A stretch of DNA of 16,415 bases from JBBPXY01 sp038200435 (GTDB lineage: Bacteria > Actinomycetota > Thermoleophilia > Solirubrobacterales > Solirubrobacteraceae), in assembly GCA_038200435.1 (NCBI GenBank), contig JBBPXY010000020.1, forward strand, positions 1 to 16,415, in the 5' to 3' direction. The notes under the pieces are model-generated. The model was not told where the DNA came from. It worked only from the letters and a program-made list of their open reading frames with translations, and made no database searches. Both the position numbers and the translations under genes were made by a program. Shown here one piece after another: positions 8,005 to 14,070 of the stretch (its first letter is position 1; every line of letters starts with the position of its first letter).

Positions 8005-8354
8005 GCGGACTCTCTTCAGACGAAGAGGCCGAGCTCTCGCCGGGCGAAGTGGCCGACCTGCTCGCCCGTGGGGAGATCCAGCTGATCGACGTTCGCGAGC
8101 CCTACGAGCACGAGGCGGGGCACATCGCGGGTGCGCGTCACCTGCCGCTCAATCGCCTTGCGGGAAAGGCCGAGGAGATAGACCGCGACACGCCGGTGGT
8201 CTTCCACTGCCGGCTCGGTGTGCGCTCGGCGATGGCTACCCGTGCGTTCAGGTCGGCCGGCTGGGACGCCCGCAACATGGCCGGCGGCATCGCCAACTGG
8301 CACGCCCAGGGCCTGCCGCTCGCGCCCGCCGGCGGGGTCGTCGCCGATCATTAG
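8001..8354 (+). CDS. single-domain rhodanese-like sulfurtransferase
   Basis: This 117-residue protein is one rhodanese domain. LIDVREPYEHEAGHIAGARHLPL at about 28-50 is the classic first half, and the active-site loop HCRLGVRS places the persulfide-forming Cys at 70. AGGIANWHAQGLPL closes the domain. It has no signal peptide, so it is cytoplasmic, unlike the exported ceramidase it is coupled to. The start is a GTG at 8001 that overlaps the ceramidase stop by 4 bp, which implies translational coupling. Sulfur donor and acceptor are unknown. Confidence 0.93.
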   Translation: MSGLSSDEEAELSPGEVADLLARGEIQLIDVREPYEHEAGHIAGARHLPLNRLAGKAEEIDRDTPVVFHCRLGVRSAMATRAFRSAGWDARNMAGGIANWHAQGLPLAPAGGVVADH

Positions 8355-8457
8355 GTAGCGCCAGGCGAATACCCGTCCTTGAGACGGTTGACCGTGCTGC
8401 CGATGAAGTGCTGTGCGCCCCGTTTCGTGTGTGTTGATTCTGCGTTCTCCGAGGCCC

Positions 8458-8464
8458 AAGAGGG
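8458..8464 (+). promoter_or_regulatory. Shine-Dalgarno deciding the start of the VWA gene
   Basis: AAGAGGG lies 7 nt before the ATG at 8472. The upstream in-frame starts (TTG 8379, ATG 8403) have no comparable site, so this favours the shorter protein. Confidence 0.6.
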
Positions 8465-8471
8465 CTTGGTC

Positions 8472-9269
8472 ATGACGCCTTGGAGCTTGCGGCAGGTGAG
8501 CACTCTGCTAGGTGGAGCGCTCGCGGACGGCACCCTCTCGAAGGAGAGCGCCGGGGCCCTCCTCGCGGTTCCGAACCTGGCGGCGCGGGTCGCCGAAGGC
8601 CTCGGTGAGGAGAGCGTGGCCCCAGAGGTGATGCTCGTCAGCGCACTCGCCGATGACTCCTTCTCGATCGCCAAGCAAGCCCCTCAGGTCGCCCGCGGCC
8701 AAAACCGGCTGCTCGATGCTCTCGCGACTGCTCAGCGATCGGCCGACGTGCTGGTGCAGACCCGGCTCCTCAACGGAGCGGCGCTCGGCCCCTACCGCAC
8801 TCTGGCGACTGCGCCGCGCATGGAGGTAGGGCTGAACTACGACGCGAGGTTCCACAAGACTCCACTGTTCGACCAGGTCCTGATCACCCTGGCCGGGGCC
8901 CTCGCCAAGGCTCGCGCAGCCGGCCCGTCACAGAGCGTGCGCACGTTCACGCTGCTCATCACGGATGGTGACGACACCGTCTCCTCGAGCACGGCCGACC
9001 AGGTGGCGGCGCTCGTCTCCGACATGGCCCTGCCGTGCAATCACATAGTGGCCGGCATGGGGATCGGGGAAGCCGACGACTTCCAGGAGGTGTTCGGGCG
9101 GATCGGCATCGCGCCAGAATGGATCCTCACCTCGACCGAGTCGAGTCAGGACATCGCGGCGAAGTTCGCCAGCCTGGCCAACTCGCTGCGGCTGGCCGCC
9201 TCGAGTGAGCAGGCCTTTCGCCGGCTCGTCGCCGGCCCCGCCTCAGGCACCCGCGCGGCCGCGGCATGA
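8472..9269 (+). CDS. VWA-domain protein with intact MIDAS motif, partner of a J-domain protein
   Basis: This 265-residue protein, with no signal peptide, shows the metal-ion-dependent adhesion site of von Willebrand A domains. DxSxS is present as D61-D-S63-F-S65 after the hydrophobic strand VMLVSAL, and TDG as T164-D165-G166 in LLITDGDD. The intervening Thr of the MIDAS may be in HKTPLFDQV (T130), which resembles the T-P-L pattern common in VWA domains. The C-terminal SSQDIAAKFASLANSLR is like the end helix of such domains. The frame is open upstream to a TTG at 8379, which would add an N-terminus with three Cys; the ATG at 8472 is preferred for its Shine-Dalgarno. It overlaps the J-domain gene by 4 bp (ATGA), so the two are translationally coupled. 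VWA domains bind protein partners through Mg; the partner is unknown. Confidence 0.75.
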   Translation: MTPWSLRQVSTLLGGALADGTLSKESAGALLAVPNLAARVAEGLGEESVAPEVMLVSALADDSFSIAKQAPQVARGQNRLLDALATAQRSADVLVQTRLLNGAALGPYRTLATAPRMEVGLNYDARFHKTPLFDQVLITLAGALAKARAAGPSQSVRTFTLLITDGDDTVSSSTADQVAALVSDMALPCNHIVAGMGIGEADDFQEVFGRIGIAPEWILTSTESSQDIAAKFASLANSLRLAASSEQAFRRLVAGPASGTRAAAA

Positions 9270-9748
9270 ACCCCGCCGAGGGCGCGAACCACTACGAGCT
9301 CCTGGGCGTCCCTCACGACGCGACCTGCCACCAGGTCGCGCAGCTGCGCCGCTCCTTATCTCGCCGCTTCCACACCGACAACGGCGCGGAGCCCAACGGC
9401 GAGCTCATGGCGCGCATCAATCACGCGATCGATGTCCTGGGTGACCGCGACAAGCGCCGCAAGTACGACGACGTGCTCTTCGAGCACGAGCATCGCCAGG
9501 CTCGAATCGAGGCCGAGAAGCTGCGGCAGGCCCGCGCGAAGGAGATCCGCGCCGAGGAGATCGAAGCGTTTGCCGCCGCCCTTGAGGGGACCCCTTCCGT
9601 TCGAAGCTCGTCCGTGGCTCCCCCACCCCCCTCGCGATCGGTTCCCAGGGCCCACGATCTCGAGTTCGTCGCCGCCCGGCATCCTTCCGAACGCACCTCC
9701 GGGCCTCGCCCCTGGCAGGCCCTCAGCCGCCGCGCTCCGCACGCCTGA
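9266..9748 (+). CDS. J-domain protein with HTD in place of HPD
   Basis: This 160-residue protein begins with a J domain at about 8-68: HYELLGVPHDAT, then RRSLSRRFHTDNG, and IDVLGDRDKRRKYDDVL at its end. The motif that stimulates Hsp70 ATPase, normally His-Pro-Asp, reads H36-T37-D38, which suggests weakened or altered Hsp70 partnership. A charged helix (about 70-105, rich in Glu, Arg and Ala) follows, then a low-complexity Pro/Ser/Arg tail (about 107-160) with no zinc-finger or substrate domain. It overlaps the VWA gene by 4 bp. It is not the DnaJ of the main chaperone operon; an adaptor acting with the VWA protein is the simplest reading, as an inference. Confidence 0.82.
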   Translation: MNPAEGANHYELLGVPHDATCHQVAQLRRSLSRRFHTDNGAEPNGELMARINHAIDVLGDRDKRRKYDDVLFEHEHRQARIEAEKLRQARAKEIRAEEIEAFAAALEGTPSVRSSSVAPPPPSRSVPRAHDLEFVAARHPSERTSGPRPWQALSRRAPHA

Positions 9749-9859
9749 CGGCGCCGGTGGCAATAACCCGCACCGCACCTTGCAGGTTCTCAGCGCGGCC
9801 CGGGTAGATATGTGATCGGGCCGGGCGCTGTCGCGCGGCCTAACCGCGTCAACTCTCCT

Positions 9860-9865
9860 AGGAGG
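9860..9865 (+). promoter_or_regulatory. Shine-Dalgarno of the LysM transglycosylase gene
   Basis: A perfect AGGAGG stands 6 nt before the GTG at 9872. It decides the start, since an in-frame GTG at 9812 has no such site. A TAGATAT at 9806-9812 might be the -10, leaving a leader of roughly 50 nt; this is weaker than the Shine-Dalgarno call. Confidence 0.7.
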
Positions 9866-9871
9866 CCCTCC

Positions 9872-10798
9872 GTGCGGCGAATCCTGCTTGCCTGCGCGCC
9901 TATCGCGCTGCTCTGCCTACCCGCCGCCACCCAAGCGGCTGTGCCCCATACCGTCATACGGGGAGAGTCGCTGTGGTCGATCGCGGCCGCGTCCAACCTG
10001 ACGACTCGCGCTCTGGCCGCCTACAACGGCGTCTCTCCTTCCGGCGTCGCCGTGCTGGGCGGAACCATCCGGGTGCCCTCCGAGCCCGAAGCCGCCAGCA
10101 CGCTCTGGCGGGCGTCCGCCACGACGCCGGCCTCGACATTTTCACCTTCGTCGCAGTCTTCGGTCCAGGCACCGGCCCCGATGGGGGCTTACACGGTTCG
10201 CATAGGTGACACGCTCGCCGGCATCGCCGCTCGGAGCGGCGTTGCGCCAAGCCAGATTGCCTGGATGAACGGCCTGAGCGTGGGAGGCGTCCTGCCCGCC
10301 GGAATGGCGCTCAAGCTGCCGACCGGTTCCCCCGTGGCCGCTCGCCGCACCACAGTTGCCGCGCCTCGGATCGTTCCCCACACCGCCCCATACGCGACCG
10401 GCTCGCACGTCACCGCCGGGACGGTCGGCTCCATCGCGGCCGCCCAGGGCGTTCCCGCCTCACTCGCGACCGCTGTCGCCTACCAGGAGAGCGGTTTCAA
10501 CAACGGCGCGATCTCCTCGGCCAACGCGCGCGGAGTCATGCAGGTCATGCCTGGGACCTGGAGCTACATCCAGCGCAACCTCGGCGTCGGGCCGCTCAAC
10601 CCGTTCTCCGCTACGGACAACGTGCGGGCGGGCTCCGCCTACCTTCGCGATCTTCTGCGTCAGACGGGCGGCAACGTCTCGCAGGCCGTGGCGGGCTACT
10701 ACCAGGGCCTTGGCTCGGTGCGGCAGGTGGGCATGTACTCGGATACCCAGCGCTACGTGGCAAACGTGCTCGCGCTGCGCGCGCGGTTCGGGCGCTAG
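9872..10798 (+). CDS. secreted LysM-LysM-lytic transglycosylase
   Basis: This 308-residue exported cell-wall enzyme has a signal peptide at about 1-23 (cleavage near TQAAVP). Two LysM peptidoglycan-binding repeats follow, at about 26-69 (HTVIRGESLWSIA) and 107-150 (YTVRIGDTLAGIA), separated by a Ser/Pro/Ala linker. The C-terminal SLT-like lysozyme domain is at about 187-305. The catalytic acid is probably Glu206 in AYQESGFN, followed by GVMQVMPGTW and AVAGYYQGLGS, which are typical of family 23 transglycosylases. It should cleave the glycan strands of peptidoglycan outside the membrane. The GTG at 9872 is used because the perfect Shine-Dalgarno and the signal peptide both point to it; starting at 9812 would add 20 polar residues ahead of the signal. 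Confidence 0.93.
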   Translation: MRRILLACAPIALLCLPAATQAAVPHTVIRGESLWSIAAASNLTTRALAAYNGVSPSGVAVLGGTIRVPSEPEAASTLWRASATTPASTFSPSSQSSVQAPAPMGAYTVRIGDTLAGIAARSGVAPSQIAWMNGLSVGGVLPAGMALKLPTGSPVAARRTTVAAPRIVPHTAPYATGSHVTAGTVGSIAAAQGVPASLATAVAYQESGFNNGAISSANARGVMQVMPGTWSYIQRNLGVGPLNPFSATDNVRAGSAYLRDLLRQTGGNVSQAVAGYYQGLGSVRQVGMYSDTQRYVANVLALRARFGR

Positions 10799-10861
10799 CC
10801 CGGCGGGAAGGCCGATAGGGGACAATCCCGGAAGTCCTTCCCCGAGCAAGAGAGGCACGGC

Positions 10862-11203
10862 ATGACGATGGAGCGAAACGATCCTGACGTCGACGCGGAG
10901 GTCGAGGCCGCGCGCGCCGAAGCGGGTGCCATCGGCGGAGTGGCGGGCGACGAGGATCTCGATCCAGCCGAGCGTCCTGTGCTCGAGGCCGGTGGCGGAG
11001 TGGCCGAGGGCTTCGAGCAGGCAGAAGAAGCTCTCGTCGAGCACGCGAGCCACGGCGACATGCACTCGGGGCGCGTCGGGCTGTACGACGCGTTCCCCGC
11101 CGAGGAGCAGGGCACCGCCGAGGACGGAGAGGCCGACGAGGTGCACACGAGCGAGCTCGCGCCCAGCCGGGAGGAATCAACCGGCGCTGACGGAGCCGCT
11201 TGA
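10862..11203 (+). CDS. small acidic protein 1, unknown function
   Basis: This 113-residue protein is strongly acidic (Glu/Asp and Ala-rich), with no signal peptide, no membrane segment and no Cys. It is probably largely disordered. A central stretch, EAGGGVAEGFEQAEEALVEH, looks like an amphipathic helix and is the part most likely to be conserved. I recognise the general style from hypothetical proteins of soil actinobacteria but can assign no named family. GAGAGG lies 6 nt before the ATG; a second ATG two codons in is possible. It is the first of three consecutive genes for small acidic proteins. Confidence 0.72.
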   Translation: MTMERNDPDVDAEVEAARAEAGAIGGVAGDEDLDPAERPVLEAGGGVAEGFEQAEEALVEHASHGDMHSGRVGLYDAFPAEEQGTAEDGEADEVHTSELAPSREESTGADGAA

Positions 11204-11205
11204 GC

Positions 11206-11412
11206 ATGGCCGGCGAGGAGCCCAGCACCGAGCAGCTGCAGGCGGTGCAGGTGGAGCGCGTGCGGTCCGAGACGCACGCCGCCGATCGGGCTCCGGACGC
11301 TGAGGAGACCGCCCAGCATGTGCGGCGAGCCGACAAGGCTGAGTACCTGCGTGACAAGCTGGCCGAGCGCCAGGAGTCCGAACAGGGTGAGCCAGCCGAG
11401 GACAAGGGTTAG
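11206..11412 (+). CDS. small acidic protein 2, unknown function
   Basis: This 68-residue hydrophilic protein is rich in Glu, Ala and Arg, with a long predicted helix (about 7-60, containing AEETAQHVRRADKAEYLRDKL). It has no signal, Cys or membrane segment. It starts 2 nt after the stop of the gene before it; a TTG at 11200 overlapping that stop is an alternative start that would couple translation. No family is recognised. Position and composition suggest it belongs with its two neighbours. Confidence 0.65.
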   Translation: MAGEEPSTEQLQAVQVERVRSETHAADRAPDAEETAQHVRRADKAEYLRDKLAERQESEQGEPAEDKG

Positions 11413-11415
11413 GAG
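11411..11415 (+). promoter_or_regulatory. Shine-Dalgarno of small acidic protein 3
   Basis: AGGAG overlaps the stop codon of the preceding gene and stands 6 nt before the ATG at 11422. This supports the start and co-translation within the three-gene cluster. Confidence 0.6.
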
Positions 11416-11421
11416 ACCACG

Positions 11422-11670
11422 ATGGATTCAGCCGATAAGAGCACCGACTCCGAAGGCCTCAGCGACGACCTCGAGTCGGACGCGAGCAAGATGAAGGAGC
11501 GCGCCGACACGCTCAGGTCCGAGATCTCTGACGTGCGGGAGGATTGGCGGGGGAAGCAGGAGGACGGCGGCGTGCCCGGCGCGGAGCCGCCCGGGAAGCC
11601 GTTTGCCGACGGGGAGCCCGACGCTGCTGCGCCCACCGGCGGCGAAGAAGGCGGACCGGGAGAGGGCTAA
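11422..11670 (+). CDS. small acidic protein 3, unknown function
   Basis: This 82-residue protein is very acidic. The N-terminal part (about 13-45) is probably a coiled-coil-like helix (DLESDASKMKERADTLRSEI), followed by DVREDWRGKQED and a Gly/Pro/Glu tail with GVPGAEPP. No signal peptide, Cys or membrane segment. I do not recognise a named family. It ends 31 bp before the convergent PilB/GspE-type gene. Together the three genes look like one operon of disordered, hydrophilic cytoplasmic proteins. A stress or desiccation role would be a guess. Confidence 0.68.
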   Translation: MDSADKSTDSEGLSDDLESDASKMKERADTLRSEISDVREDWRGKQEDGGVPGAEPPGKPFADGEPDAAAPTGGEEGGPGEG

Positions 11671-11701
11671 CAGCGCTGACTTGCGGCGCGGCGCCGGGCG
11701 C

Positions 11702-13447
11702 TCAGGCGCTCGTGCCCAGCACGCGGGTGACCTCGGCGATCGAGGTCTCCCCTTGGGTCACCTTCGTCAGCCCGTCGTCGCGCAGGCGGTTCATGCCCTC
11801 GGCCCGCGCGACTGCGCCGATGGCGTCAGGCGGCTGGCGCTCAAGGGCGAGCGCGCGAATGCCTTCGGAGACAGTCATCACCTCGTAGAGGCCGACGCGG
11901 CCCTTGAACCCGGTCTGGCTGCAGCGGGCGCAGCCGACGGCGTCGAACGAGGACAGGTCGCTGTCCACTTCGAAGCCCGAGCCCTGAAGGTGCTCGGCGG
12001 GGACCACGACCGGCGTCTTGCAGTTCTCGCACAGGCGCCGCGCCAAGCGCTGGGCGACGACGCAATCGATGGCCGAGGCGACCAGGAAGGGCTCGATCCC
12101 CATCTCGATGAGCCGGGTGATCGCGGTCGGCGCGTCGTTCGTGTGCAGCGTGGAGAGGACGAGGTGGCCGGTCAGCGCGGACTCGACCGCGATGTGTGCT
12201 GTGTCGCGGTCGCGGATCTCGCCCACCATCACCACGTCGGGGTCGGCCCGCAACATCGAGCGCAGACCGGTGGCGAAGGTGACTCCGGCCTTGGGCGTCA
12301 CCTGCATCTGTCGTACTCCGTTGATGCGGTACTCGACGGGGTCCTCGATCGTGATGATCGACTGGCTGCCCGTGTTCAGCAGGGTGAGCGCGGCGTAGAG
12401 AGTGGTCGACTTGCCCGATCCGGTCGGGCCCGTGACGAGCACCGCGCCGTAGGACTGGCCGATCGCGCGCCGGAACTTCTCGCGCTCGCCGGGAAGCATC
12501 CCGAGTGAGTCGAGGTCGATCACCGAGCTGCGCCGGTCGAGGATGCGCATGACCGCCGACTCGCCCATGACGAGCGGGAGCGTGACGACCCGGACGTCGA
12601 CGTCGCGGCCCTCCACCGAGACTGCGAGGCGCCCGTCCTGCGGAATACGACGCTCGGAGATATCGAGGTCGGCCATGATCTTGATGCGCGACATGATCTC
12701 CGAGCGCATGTGGCGCGGCACTGAGACCGAGTCGGCCAGCACGCCGTCGATGCGGAACTGCACGGCCATGTCGCCGTCGGTGGCCGCGAAGTGGATGTCG
12801 GAGGCGCCCTGCTCGACCGCCTTGGCGACGATCGACTGCACCAGCTTGACCACGGGGGCGTCCGCGGAGGCCTCGGAGACCACTTCGACAACCGCGGGAC
12901 GCTCGTCCTCGACGATCTCCCCCACGGTCTCCTCGAGCCGGTCGAGGCGGTTGACGAGCTGCGCGATGTCGTCCGGGGACGCAACCGCCGCGATCACCTC
13001 CAAGCCGGTGAGCATGCGGATGTCATCGAGAGCCAGGACGTTGGCGGGATCGGCGAGGGCGACGTAGAGGGTCCGCTCATCGGCCCAGCCGATCGGCACT
13101 GCGCCCAACCGCTTCGCCGCCGAGGACGGGATGAGGTTCGCAGCCTCGAGATCGACCTTGAACTGCGTGAGGTCTACGTGGTCGTGGCCGAAGCGCTCGG
13201 CGACGACGTGCGCAAGCTGGTCGAGAGTGAGCGCGCCGCTCTCGAGCAACACTCGGCCCGTCGGCTTGGCCTGGGCGCGGCCGAGGTCGACGGCCTGATC
13301 GACGCGCTCGCGCGAGGCGTAGCCGAAGTCGACGATGATGTCGCCGATCAGACGCGAGGAACGGCCGCGGCGGCTCGGCGGGTTGATCCCTCGAGGCGAC
13401 GAGGGCGCGGGCCCGGGGCTTCCCGGCGGGGACGTCGTGGCGCTCAT
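11702..13447 (-). CDS. type IV pilus/type II secretion assembly ATPase (PilB/GspE family)
   Basis: This 581-residue cytoplasmic hexameric ATPase of the GspE/PilB family powers pilus or pseudopilus assembly at the inner membrane. A Pro/Ser-rich leader (1-30) is followed by an N-terminal T2SSE_N/MshEN-like domain (about 32-165), which in relatives can bind c-di-GMP. The ATPase domain contains Walker A GPTGSGKST (340-348), the Asp box TIEDPVEY, Walker B VVMVGEIRD (405-413) and the His box LSTLHTND (431-438). The zinc tetracysteine motif typical of GspE/PilB is complete: C473-x2-C476 and C506-x2-C509. The frame is open another 175 codons upstream, across arfB, but the ATG at 13447 gives family length and has GAAGG before it. 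No other pilus genes are in the window, so PilB versus GspE cannot be decided. Confidence 0.95.
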   Translation of the reverse strand: MSATTSPPGSPGPAPSSPRGINPPSRRGRSSRLIGDIIVDFGYASRERVDQAVDLGRAQAKPTGRVLLESGALTLDQLAHVVAERFGHDHVDLTQFKVDLEAANLIPSSAAKRLGAVPIGWADERTLYVALADPANVLALDDIRMLTGLEVIAAVASPDDIAQLVNRLDRLEETVGEIVEDERPAVVEVVSEASADAPVVKLVQSIVAKAVEQGASDIHFAATDGDMAVQFRIDGVLADSVSVPRHMRSEIMSRIKIMADLDISERRIPQDGRLAVSVEGRDVDVRVVTLPLVMGESAVMRILDRRSSVIDLDSLGMLPGEREKFRRAIGQSYGAVLVTGPTGSGKSTTLYAALTLLNTGSQSIITIEDPVEYRINGVRQMQVTPKAGVTFATGLRSMLRADPDVVMVGEIRDRDTAHIAVESALTGHLVLSTLHTNDAPTAITRLIEMGIEPFLVASAIDCVVAQRLARRLCENCKTPVVVPAEHLQGSGFEVDSDLSSFDAVGCARCSQTGFKGRVGLYEVMTVSEGIRALALERQPPDAIGAVARAEGMNRLRDDGLTKVTQGETSIAEVTRVLGTSA

Positions 13448-13456
13448 CTGGCCTTC

Positions 13457-13475
13457 ATCGGCAAGAGAAGCCGAT
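13457..13475. promoter_or_regulatory. small hairpin upstream of the PilB/GspE start
   Basis: ATCGGC (13457-13462) and GCCGAT (13470-13475) form a perfect 6-bp stem with a 7-nt loop in the divergent gap between the ATPase gene and arfB. It begins 9 nt before the ATPase start codon on that gene's mRNA and could affect its translation. Weak evidence. Confidence 0.25.
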
Positions 13476-13532
13476 TGGGTGAGTCGCCTTGACGGCGCTG
13501 CAATCGCGCACCGGGCACCATGAGTGCAAGCG

Positions 13533-13946
13533 ATGGCCGACCACCTCCGCATCACGCGCGACGTCTCCGTGCCCCTCGACGAGGTGCTTCTACGCGCGAG
13601 CCGCTCATCCGGGCCCGGTGGCCAGCACGCCAACGTCACGGCTTCGCGCGTCGAGGCGGTCTTCGAAGTTGCCGGCTCAGCGAGCCTGACCGACGAGCAG
13701 AAGCGGCGGATCCTGGCGCGCTGTGGGCCGCGCGTCGTGGGGGTAGCCCAGGACGCGCGGGGCCAGGCCCGCAACCGTGCCCTCGCGCTCGAGCGGCTGG
13801 CGGCACGCCTGGCCGCCGGGCTCGCAGTGCCGCGCCCGCGAAGGGCCACGCGGCCGTCGCGAGCGGCGAAGGCCAAGCGCCTGGACTCGAAGCGCCGCCA
13901 GGGTGAGCGCAAGCAGGCGAGGCGGCGGCCGGGGGATGAGGGGTGA
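13533..13946 (+). CDS. arfB: ArfB/YaeJ-type ribosome-rescue peptidyl-tRNA hydrolase
   Basis: This 137-residue protein matches ArfB, which enters stalled ribosomes lacking mRNA in the A site and hydrolyses the peptidyl-tRNA. The catalytic GGQ is at residues 29-31 within SRSSGPGGQHANV, the class-I release factor signature. The C-terminal tail (about 100-132) is rich in Arg and Lys (TRPSRAAKAKRLDSKRRQGE), as needed to fill the empty mRNA channel. Length is right for ArfB and too short for a full release factor. A GTG at 13524 would add three residues. The ATG at 13533 gives the more usual N-terminus; no clear Shine-Dalgarno is present for either. Confidence 0.92.
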   Translation: MADHLRITRDVSVPLDEVLLRASRSSGPGGQHANVTASRVEAVFEVAGSASLTDEQKRRILARCGPRVVGVAQDARGQARNRALALERLAARLAAGLAVPRPRRATRPSRAAKAKRLDSKRRQGERKQARRRPGDEG

Positions 13947-13973
13947 GGTGGCAGGTGGCAGGGTGTGGACACA

Positions 13974-14024
13974 GGGGGTGGTCGCGCTTAGCGACCGTGG
14001 CGGTCGCTTAAGTCGACCACCCCC
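13974..14024. terminator. two-way terminator hairpin between arfB and the cysteine-rich gene
   Basis: The outer arms GGGGGTGGTCG (13974-13984) and CGACCACCCCC (14014-14024) pair over 11 bp. Inside, GCGACC (13991-13996) and GGTCGC (14002-14007) make a second 6-bp stem with a 5-nt loop. It lies in the 124-bp gap between convergent genes. There is no long T-run, as is common in GC-rich actinobacteria. Confidence 0.7.
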
Positions 14025-14070
14025 CTCTCGCTCTCCTTCCTAGAGCCGGATCTCAGGCCCGCTCGAACCC

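Noticed and set aside
9749..9871. possible c-di-AMP (ydaO-type) riboswitch ahead of the LysM transglycosylase
   Set aside because: Such riboswitches often precede actinobacterial cell-wall hydrolases, but I could not find the conserved core segments in this short leader.
11603..12508. 301-codon plus-strand open frame opposite the secretion ATPase
   Set aside because: It lies opposite the tetracysteine, Walker B and His-box regions of the ATPase and has no domain of its own.
13448..13972. 175-codon N-terminal extension of the PilB/GspE-type ATPase
   Set aside because: It runs antisense through arfB, is Arg/Ser-rich without family similarity, and an ATG with upstream GAAGG at 13447 gives the normal protein length.
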